Notes under the pieces: model-generated
Database searches by the model: none
What the model saw: only the letters and a program-made list of their open reading frames with translations
What the model was told of the DNA's origin: nothing
Translations under genes and position numbers: made by a program
Source of the DNA: Candidatus Zixiibacteriota bacterium
Lineage (GTDB): Bacteria > Zixibacteria > MSB-5A5 > UBA10806
Direction: 5' to 3'
Length of the DNA stretch: 7,513 nt
Assembly: GCA_003520965.1 (NCBI GenBank)
Contig: DOTU01000094.1
Coordinates: 11,860 to 19,372, forward strand
Shown: positions 1 to 5,813 of the stretch, in pieces
Numbering within the stretch: the first letter of the stretch is position 1
Layout of the letters: the number at the start of each line of letters is the position of its first letter

Positions 1-181
1 TGATAATCTTCTCTGGATCCGATGTAAACTCAACTCCCTTGAAAGACGTTGCCAATTTGGATAGTTGGGCTGCATCGCCATCACACGCTATTGGAACAGA
101 TACTCCCGGCAGGCTGCTAAAAGTACGGAGCAAATTCTTGCCCCAGGCTCCAATTCCTATTTGTCCAATTTTAACTGCCAT
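1..181 (-). CDS. Gfo/Idh/MocA-family sugar oxidoreductase, N-terminal fragment
   Basis: This is the first 60 codons of a gene that continues past base 1. The protein begins MAVKIGQIGIGAWGKNLLR, a beta strand followed by the GxGxWGxN dinucleotide-binding turn (residues 9-16). About 20 residues later comes a second strand ending in 'ACDGD' (residues 32-36), where the acidic residue usually contacts the NAD(P) ribose. This pattern is typical of Gfo/Idh/MocA dehydrogenases, including the WlbA/WbpB type that oxidise UDP-sugars at C3 in surface-polysaccharide pathways. The catalytic EKP motif and the C-terminal domain lie outside the window, so the substrate cannot be read. The ATG at 181-179 overlaps the end of the Wzz gene by 11 bases in another frame, which implies translational coupling. 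Its Shine-Dalgarno is weak (AGAAAGCGAAACA before ATG). The polysaccharide context favours a nucleotide-sugar substrate, but that is inference. Confidence 0.85.
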   Translation of the reverse strand, partial: MAVKIGQIGIGAWGKNLLRTFSSLPGVSVPIACDGDAAQLSKLATSFKGVEFTSDPEKII

Positions 182-1424
182 TGTTTCGCTTTCTGGAAAA
201 TATGGTCCTTATCCAATCATAATCTTCATTGAGCATCTGAGTAATGCTCCGCATTTTCTGATAAACAAGTGAATCCTTTTCTTTTTCTCGACGCATGAAT
301 TCAAGCATTAAAACAAAAATCAGCGTAAATCCAAAACTGGCCATGCCGCCCATAATCGCAATTGAAACCCTCTTGGGTCTGCTTTTGATTTTTGGTATTT
401 CGGCCTTATCGAGTACCTGAATAGTAGGCGTATCTTTTAGCTCCTGGATCTTGGCTTGCTCATATTGCTGTTTAAGAAGCTCAAATATCGTCTCCTGAAT
501 TTTGAGCTCGCGAGTGAGTCTGGCCAGTTGAAGCGCCAGTTGGGGAGTTTCTTTCATTGGCATGTTGAGAAATGCCGATTGCGTCGTATCGCCGTTCTCG
601 AGTTTGGATAATTGATCCTTTATTTGCTCGATCTTATATTCCTGCTCCTGGTATGTTAAATTTGTTGGCGAAAGCGATTTTTTCATTACGCCCAATTCGA
701 TTTCAGAAACCGCCAACTGACCGCGCAATTCGGCAACAGCGCCGATTACCGCTTTGACTTGTTCATCGAGAGAAACTGCGAAATGAATCTCTTGAAAATT
801 CTTATACGCTTCCTCGGCCGCTGCTAGATCGCTAATTGTTTCGGTTAGCCGCTGCTCTACAAACTCCCGCATGGCATGAGCTTTGGACGCCATATTCTCT
901 CGGTTGACTCGGTTAAGCTCTTCCGCCAGGCTGTTAGTTACCGCAGCCGCCCGGTTCTGATCAGTATCTTCATAGCTAATCGTAATTATGCCATCAGGTT
1001 CAACTAAAATACTGGTTCTTCCCATAAGTTCATCGATCGCCTGCTCATCGAACTCCGTATCGAATACCGTTTTAAGATTATATTTCTCGATTACGGCCAT
1101 ACATACCGCTCGGCTCTTGGCTATTGAGGCATAAAGGTCGCTTGGAGAGGCCAAACCGGGCAAACTCATTCCGCTTCCGCCCAATAGTGAACCTAAACTC
1201 GATGGCAAAAGACTCGCTCCAAACCCCAGCCCACTCTCTTTTTCAGGAGGTAAAATGGTGGTCGTTGATTTATACCAATTTGGCATAAAGAGCATGACGA
1301 TAAATGTAAATACGACGGCAATTAGGGTATTGACCAGAAGAAGCCGACGCCACTTAAATACAAAGCTAAGGAAGAGCCAGAAAAAACCCTTCTCGGTGGC
1401 ATTATTTTCTGAAATTGAACTCAT
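171..1424 (-). CDS. Wzz-type polysaccharide co-polymerase / chain-length determinant (PCP), no kinase domain
   Basis: A 417-residue inner-membrane protein with the classic PCP layout. After a short cytoplasmic N-terminus there is a membrane helix (about residues 27-47) followed by 'PNWYKSTTTILPP' (48-60), the usual start of the Wzz domain. Residues 63-92 form a Gly/Leu/Ser-rich loop. A long periplasmic region follows, with helices likely to form coiled coils (about 180-275 and 295-330). The GNVR-like segment 'ETIFELLKQQYEQAKIQELKD' (311-331) leads into the Pro-rich 'AEIPKIKSRPKR' (341-352) just before the second membrane helix (353-376). About 40 charged cytoplasmic residues end the protein. 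There is no Walker A or Tyr-rich tail, so this is not a Wzc-type tyrosine autokinase. Its start overlaps the stop of the export gene as ATGA (1424-1421), and its end overlaps the oxidoreductase. Its role is to control chain length and couple polymerisation to export through the Wza-like partner. Assignment to O-antigen, capsule or exopolysaccharide is not possible from sequence. Confidence 0.93.
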   Translation of the reverse strand: MSSISENNATEKGFFWLFLSFVFKWRRLLLVNTLIAVVFTFIVMLFMPNWYKSTTTILPPEKESGLGFGASLLPSSLGSLLGGSGMSLPGLASPSDLYASIAKSRAVCMAVIEKYNLKTVFDTEFDEQAIDELMGRTSILVEPDGIITISYEDTDQNRAAAVTNSLAEELNRVNRENMASKAHAMREFVEQRLTETISDLAAAEEAYKNFQEIHFAVSLDEQVKAVIGAVAELRGQLAVSEIELGVMKKSLSPTNLTYQEQEYKIEQIKDQLSKLENGDTTQSAFLNMPMKETPQLALQLARLTRELKIQETIFELLKQQYEQAKIQELKDTPTIQVLDKAEIPKIKSRPKRVSIAIMGGMASFGFTLIFVLMLEFMRREKEKDSLVYQKMRSITQMLNEDYDWIRTIFSRKRNNGS

Positions 1425-3118
1425 TGGGTCGCCTGCCTTATTACCAGATAAATAGTGGCTAAGTTACCTATGAAAAGCACCAAATCTTTTATCGTTCCGA
1501 TATAGTTATGCTTTTTCTTCTCCGGTATCCAGACCGTGTCGCCCGCTTCGAGCGGTTTCCCTTTTTGGGGACTTTTCCACTCACCGTTAGCCTTAATTAT
1601 TGAAACATTTCTCCGACCCGCACGATCAGAGAAACCTCCCGCCATCTGGATATAATAAATATAATCCTTTTCAGGCAGATATGTTAAAAAGCCCGGATTG
1701 GCGGCCTCACCGGAAACGTTGACTACCTGGCGCTTGCGAGGCACACTAACTACATCGAAATTCCGTAATAGAATATCCTTCGATAAATCATGCCCCGCGA
1801 AAAGGCTATTAAAATCTACAGCCACCCGGCCCATTTTAGCACGCGATTTGATCTTGAAATACTCGTATTCACTCTCCGACATATCGGCGACAAGCATTTT
1901 CTTTAGGCGTTCAAACTCCGGATCCACTAACTCTTCTGCTGAAACTCTGGTCATTTCCGCTTCTTCAAGTGAGGCCATATCCGTCAATCCCCCTGCTTTA
2001 GCCACTATTTGAGAAAGCGTAGTGGAGTCCTCCGTGATTGCATAGAAACCGGGATAATTAAATTCGCCGATTAATTCCACCTGATATTTTTCATGATATC
2101 CCTGCAATGGCTTAATATAAACGCGATCATCGGCTCTTAACGGGATATTCCAGTCCCGCGTTTTTAGATTTACAAAAATGCTATGGGTCGTTCTGTTATC
2201 AGGTTGAAAACGTACGATTTCAACGGCTTGCGAATCGGCGTCCAAGGTCAGGCCGTGAGCCAATTCAATTAGATCAGCCAATGAATCTCTATCGGAATGT
2301 TCAAAATAACCTTGATTTTTGACAGCCCCGAAAATTCCGTAGTTGTTGACATTCCATTCCTTAAGTGGAACAAATATCTCGTCGCCGTCGCTTAAGGTAG
2401 GATCGAAGATTGGATTTCCGGCTAAATTTAATCTTGCCACATCGGCGTACAAGGTATCGCCACCCCGCCTATGAATCTCGATATTTCGCTTTGAAGAAAC
2501 CCTGAGCCATGAAGAAATATATTGGGAGGACGGCATCCTGGTTTTATCTTCAGCGTCCGGGCCATCAAAAAAACCGCCGGCCAAAGTAATAACTTCGGAG
2601 GCCCTTGTCACAGCCGTCGCCGGATATGCGCCGGGCTCGACAACCGCGCCCCCAACATATACCTTAAAAACCCGCAAATCCACCAAAGAGATGGTTGATT
2701 CAACATTGCGGTACTTGCCCTGAATACTATCCGCTATTTTCCTGCGGGCTTCGGTAAGAGTGATATCGGCGACATCGATTGGGCCTATCTCCGGGACTAA
2801 CAGCATACCCTCAGGCGTTACGGTTAGCTGATATTGGCCTTGAAAACTGCCCCAGGTGAAAATGGAAAGCACATCCCCGGGCCCAAGAATATAAGTGTCA
2901 GGGTTTATTTTGTTGTCAAGAAGGGTCTTATTACCCGGTTGAAAAGCAGTATAGCTTAGCTTCGATTTAATATCGAGTTCGTCTTTTTTTGTGGGTTTGT
3001 TTTGAGCCCAGGAAAGAGTAGTTAGTAAAACAAAGAAAATACAATAAAAAACCGGGATAAGACTATTCACCCGGAATCCAGTCTTGTTCTTGAATTTCAT
3101 CACCAGAAGCACCCGCAT
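1421..3118 (-). CDS. Wza/OPX-type polysaccharide export protein with four SLBB-like repeats
   Basis: A 565-residue exported protein. The N-terminus is basic, then hydrophobic (about 19-37), with a plausible signal peptidase I site after S-W-A (residue 38). There is no lipobox, so it is probably not a lipoprotein, unlike E. coli Wza. Residues 72-150 are the polysaccharide export domain, opening with 'YILGPGDVLSI'. Four SLBB-like units follow: about 153-250 (VGGAVVEPGAYP...LAGGF), 260-337 (FGAVKNQGYF...AHGLT), 346-460 (IGEFNYPGFYA...AGGLT) and 465-531 (VSGEAANPGFL...MAGGFSDRA). Each ends in a 'D..V/I..P' strand. The C-terminus (541-560) is hydrophobic and could be the membrane helix. Wza of E. 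coli is about 380 residues, so this is a long version. The start is either ATG 3118 or ATG 3100 (residue 7); an in-frame TAA just upstream of 3118 excludes anything longer, and neither start has a strong Shine-Dalgarno. It is the first gene of the wza-wzz-oxidoreductase operon. Confidence 0.93.
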   Translation of the reverse strand: MRVLLVMKFKNKTGFRVNSLIPVFYCIFFVLLTTLSWAQNKPTKKDELDIKSKLSYTAFQPGNKTLLDNKINPDTYILGPGDVLSIFTWGSFQGQYQLTVTPEGMLLVPEIGPIDVADITLTEARRKIADSIQGKYRNVESTISLVDLRVFKVYVGGAVVEPGAYPATAVTRASEVITLAGGFFDGPDAEDKTRMPSSQYISSWLRVSSKRNIEIHRRGGDTLYADVARLNLAGNPIFDPTLSDGDEIFVPLKEWNVNNYGIFGAVKNQGYFEHSDRDSLADLIELAHGLTLDADSQAVEIVRFQPDNRTTHSIFVNLKTRDWNIPLRADDRVYIKPLQGYHEKYQVELIGEFNYPGFYAITEDSTTLSQIVAKAGGLTDMASLEEAEMTRVSAEELVDPEFERLKKMLVADMSESEYEYFKIKSRAKMGRVAVDFNSLFAGHDLSKDILLRNFDVVSVPRKRQVVNVSGEAANPGFLTYLPEKDYIYYIQMAGGFSDRAGRRNVSIIKANGEWKSPQKGKPLEAGDTVWIPEKKKHNYIGTIKDLVLFIGNLATIYLVIRQATQ

Positions 3119-3137
3119 CTGTTTTTAGTTTAAAGTA

Positions 3138-3151
3138 GTTCCCCGGGGAAC
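3138..3151. repeat. 14-bp perfect palindrome GTTCCCCGGGGAAC in the export-operon leader
   Basis: A perfect 14-base palindrome lies 19 bases upstream of the export-gene ATG at 3118, inside the predicted 5' leader. It is GC-rich in an otherwise AT-rich region. It could be a dimeric regulator's operator. In RNA it could also fold as a 5-bp stem (GUUCC/GGAAC) with a CCGG loop close to the start codon. The function is inference; only the symmetry is seen. Confidence 0.5.
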
Positions 3152-3208
3152 CGAATCATCAAATTTTTAGCAATTATTTCCCAGGCGCTCCTTTTGTTTC
3201 AGACTTTT

Positions 3209-3236
3209 AATATATATTTTTGAATATATAGGTCAA
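3209..3236 (-). promoter_or_regulatory. Sigma70-like promoter for the wza-wzz-oxidoreductase operon
   Basis: On the minus strand TTGACC (3236-3231, five of six matches to TTGACA) is followed after 16 bases by TATATT (3214-3209, five of six matches to TATAAT). Transcription would start near 3202 and give a leader of about 83 bases before the ATG at 3118. It lies in the only sizeable gap (160 bases) between the nucleotidyltransferase fusion and the export gene, where a separate promoter would be expected. The region is AT-rich, so a chance match is possible, and the organism's consensus is unknown. Confidence 0.5.
3211..3230. repeat. 8-bp AT-only inverted repeat within the promoter spacer
   Basis: The arms TATATATT (3211-3218) and AATATATA (3223-3230) are perfect inverted copies around a 4-base centre. 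They fill the spacer between the predicted -35 and -10 boxes and overlap the -10 box. The position would suit a repressor operator, but AT-rich promoter DNA often has such symmetry by chance. Confidence 0.4.
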
Positions 3237-3278
3237 GCTAAATTTATGCCCATCAAGCCACACGGGAATCGACATAGA

Positions 3279-5777
3279 CTATTTTTGCCAATTTTTGATA
3301 TTCTTGACATACTCCTTGACCAGTTCTTTTGCCGTCTCATCTGAATAAGATTCGGCTAAAATATAGAACGCCGCTCTTTTTCGGTCTGGACGAATAAGAA
3401 CCCAGCCATCATCTTCCGATATTCTAACGCCATCCACAATTATCCGGGCGGCCCGTTCCGAATGGGCCATAAGCGAGCGCATAACCTGCCCCTTTTTACC
3501 CCAGGCGCAAGCTACTTCTTTTTCGGCCATATGCAGCCTGTCCCAGTCGCCTGTAACCTGGCTAAGCTTCTGGCCCGTACGCCCCAAAAGCTCCAGGATT
3601 TTCACTGTTACAAACATGGCGTCAACCCCCAGCTGGAATCCCGGGAAAATAAAGCCGCCTTTGGTACCGACTACAAAATCAATCCCCTCCGTTCCGGCGG
3701 CTTCCATCATCGCCTGGTGATCGCTTGGAATCCAGACAATCTGAGCGCCAAACTCATCGGCAATCATCTCCAACCCCGCCGAGGCCGTAACCGGCGCCGC
3801 GATCCGCTTTGGCTTGGCCACCTCGAAATAAAGCTGGGTTACCTTCAGAAGCATCTTCTGAATTGAGACAACATCCCCTTTTTCATCGACCGCCATGAAC
3901 TTTTCGGCTCCCGGATTTAGAAGAAAGCCGATATCGCAATCGAGCGATTTTACAATCGTTCCAAGCTGCTTTAATGCCTCCCGCTGGAATTGGCTGAAAT
4001 AATAAACCTTTTTTTGATCGATAAATGAATTAAGCGAAATCGCGTCGATCCCCAATTCACCTAATATTCCCGGTAGGATTTCCGAGGCGCCGCCATAAGA
4101 ATAGTCGATTACAACTTTGGGCGATGTTTTCTCGAAAACCGATTTTTCGATATAGGGGATAAAAGATTCGCGATACCCTTCTATAACCCGCGACGGAAAA
4201 TCTATTGAACCTGTGCCGGCAATCGGTGCCCTGCGGAAATCCTCGCGGAAAAAGAGACGCTCTATGCTCTTGCTCTTCGACGTTGGCAGATCGCTTCCAT
4301 TTTGATCAAAAAAGATCATATCGATCTCTTCATTTCCGTCGGGGTTAAGCCGGGTGTGAATCCCTCCGGCTAACCTCCCGCTGCGCAGTTCACGACGGAT
4401 TACCGGTACAGGCGTGGTCTGAAGATCGTTAACGCTTACTCCTGTAGAAAGTACACCGCTGATAACAGCGCGATTCAACATCCGCGCCGCATTGGATGGC
4501 CCGCGGCAGACTGCTACCGTACGCCCTTCGCCAATCATAGCCCCAAACGCCGCCCCAAGCTTGGCCGCAAATTCAGGCGTCAACTCGGTATTGCCCACGC
4601 CGGTTACTTTGGAATCCGCAAACAAATCCCGACTCCAGCGCTCGCCCCAGATAAGGCTGGTGCTAAGAATTGCGCCGGCCTCAACCTCTTTGTTGGGCCA
4701 GATTTTAACGTTTCGTTTAATCCAACAATTTTCGCCAACTTTACTATGATCCGAAAGAATACAGTTTTCTTCGATAATGGCTTCCTCGCCGACGAAGGCG
4801 TTTCTGCAAAGAATCGCCTCGCTGATTTTTGCATTGGGACCGATCGAAACACCGTCCCAGCTTACCACTCGGTTCAGATCAACATCGCGTCCAATTATCG
4901 AATTGCTTCCTATAACGCTTTGAAAAATCTTGGCGCGCGGCCCAATCTTGACATTATCTCCGATAACAACAGTACCCGAAAACTGTGCCCCATGCGATAT
5001 AAATGTATTTTCTCCAACTAGAATCTTGGCATCAGGATATTCCTGCCGCTTTCCGGAAAGCTCAATATTGACTCTCCCCTCGAATACATCTTGATGGGCC
5101 AAATAGTACTCCTCGATATTTCCAATATCTCGCCAGTAACCGGGTGCAACATGGCCGAAGAGCTTCATCTTTTTAGAAAGCATATAGGGGTAGAGATCTT
5201 TGGAGAAATCGAACTCTTTTTTTGACGGTATATAGCCCAGTACTTCAGGATTGAGAATATAGATTCCGGTATTAACAGTATCCGAAAAAACCTGGCCCCA
5301 GCCTGGTTTTTCGAGAAAACGAGTGATTTTTCCGGTATTATTGGTGATAACAATACCATAAGAAAGCGGATTTTCCACCCTGGTCAGAACAATGGTGGCT
5401 TGGGCTTTTCTCTTCCTGTGAAAATTTATAGCTTCTGTCAGGTCGAAATCGGTGAGTACATCTCCGGAGATTATTATAAATGGATCATCTAAATATTTCT
5501 GGGCGTTTTTGACCGATCCCGCAGTGCCAAAATCAGCCTCCGCCCTGATATAGCTCATCTTCACGCCCCACCTGGAACCATCGCCGAAGTATGATTCGAT
5601 CTGCTCCGATTGGAAATAAAGCATGGAGATGATTTCCTCAATCCCATGCTTTTTAAGCAGATTAATGATATGCTCCATGACCGGTTTTCCCGCCATGGGC
5701 ACCATTGGTTTGGGAATATTTGCCGTTAGGGGCCGCAGCCGAGTACCGAATCCACCCGCCATTATCACTGCTTTCAT
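3279..5777 (-). CDS. Sugar-1-phosphate nucleotidyltransferase / left-handed beta-helix / degenerate phosphohexomutase fusion
   Basis: An 832-residue three-part protein. Residues 1-235 are a nucleotidyltransferase with GGFGTRLRPLT...KPMVP (8-27), SGDVLTD (104-110, metal Asp106), FLEKP (154-158), NTGIYIL (169-175) and WRDIG (215-219), all intact. It should join a sugar-1-phosphate to an NTP; mannose-1-phosphate guanylyltransferase is the usual annotation, though specificity is not proven. Residues 250-375 are hexapeptide repeats of a left-handed beta-helix. Residues 380-832 have the phosphomannomutase/phosphoglucomutase fold, yet the phosphoserine loop reads GGIHTRLNP (471-479), the metal loop NPGAEK (621-626), the sugar loop GTKGGF (704-709) and the phosphate loop RPDRKR (796-801) in place of TASHNP, DGDADR, GEESGH and RPSGTEP. 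Mutase activity is therefore doubtful. The ATG at 5777 has a strong AGGAG five bases upstream. The gene follows the HAD-GNAT gene by 36 bases and probably shares its transcript. Confidence 0.93.
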   Translation of the reverse strand: MKAVIMAGGFGTRLRPLTANIPKPMVPMAGKPVMEHIINLLKKHGIEEIISMLYFQSEQIESYFGDGSRWGVKMSYIRAEADFGTAGSVKNAQKYLDDPFIIISGDVLTDFDLTEAINFHRKRKAQATIVLTRVENPLSYGIVITNNTGKITRFLEKPGWGQVFSDTVNTGIYILNPEVLGYIPSKKEFDFSKDLYPYMLSKKMKLFGHVAPGYWRDIGNIEEYYLAHQDVFEGRVNIELSGKRQEYPDAKILVGENTFISHGAQFSGTVVIGDNVKIGPRAKIFQSVIGSNSIIGRDVDLNRVVSWDGVSIGPNAKISEAILCRNAFVGEEAIIEENCILSDHSKVGENCWIKRNVKIWPNKEVEAGAILSTSLIWGERWSRDLFADSKVTGVGNTELTPEFAAKLGAAFGAMIGEGRTVAVCRGPSNAARMLNRAVISGVLSTGVSVNDLQTTPVPVIRRELRSGRLAGGIHTRLNPDGNEEIDMIFFDQNGSDLPTSKSKSIERLFFREDFRRAPIAGTGSIDFPSRVIEGYRESFIPYIEKSVFEKTSPKVVIDYSYGGASEILPGILGELGIDAISLNSFIDQKKVYYFSQFQREALKQLGTIVKSLDCDIGFLLNPGAEKFMAVDEKGDVVSIQKMLLKVTQLYFEVAKPKRIAAPVTASAGLEMIADEFGAQIVWIPSDHQAMMEAAGTEGIDFVVGTKGGFIFPGFQLGVDAMFVTVKILELLGRTGQKLSQVTGDWDRLHMAEKEVACAWGKKGQVMRSLMAHSERAARIIVDGVRISEDDGWVLIRPDRKRAAFYILAESYSDETAKELVKEYVKNIKNWQK

Positions 5778-5782
5778 GCGCT

Positions 5783-5789
5783 CTCCTCT
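5783..5789 (-). promoter_or_regulatory. Strong Shine-Dalgarno of the nucleotidyltransferase fusion
   Basis: AGAGGAG ends five bases before the ATG at 5777. It is the best ribosome-binding site in the window and fixes the start, which gives the canonical MKAVIMAGG N-terminus. Confidence 0.85.
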
Positions 5790-5792
5790 ATC

Positions 5793-5810
5793 ACCAAAAT
5801 CCCCAAAATC
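5793..5810. repeat. Two 9-base tandem units in the 36-base gap
   Basis: On the minus strand GATTTTGGG is followed directly by GATTTTGGT, two units differing at the last base. They sit between the stop of the HAD-GNAT gene and the Shine-Dalgarno of the next gene. The repeat is too short to assign a role and may be chance. Confidence 0.35.
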
Positions 5811-5813
5811 TTA

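Noticed and set aside
39..272. 77-codon plus-strand frame spanning the oxidoreductase/Wzz junction
   Set aside because: It is antisense to two real gene ends and has no family resemblance.
171..1424. Wzc-type tyrosine autokinase
   Set aside because: The protein ends about 40 residues after the second membrane helix, with no Walker motifs and no Tyr cluster.
1698..2012. 104-codon open frame on the plus strand
   Set aside because: It is antisense to the well-supported SLBB region of the export protein, has low-complexity Ser/Thr/Arg content and no ribosome site or family match.
3237..3278. Possible terminator after the nucleotidyltransferase fusion
   Set aside because: Only a 3-bp CCC/GGG pairing is visible and no T run follows on the minus strand, so read-through into wza cannot be excluded.
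3119..3278. JUMPStart/ops element for RfaH-type antitermination
   Set aside because: I looked for GGCGGTAG-like sequence in the leader on the minus strand and found none.
3462..3866. 134-codon open frame on the plus strand
   Set aside because: It lies wholly inside the mutase-like part of the fusion gene, has no recognisable domain, and its residues look like antisense reading of a coding gene.
4604..4852. 82-codon minus-strand frame inside the nucleotidyltransferase fusion
   Set aside because: It is an out-of-frame reading of the beta-helix/mutase linker; the main frame is continuous through it, so there is no frameshift.
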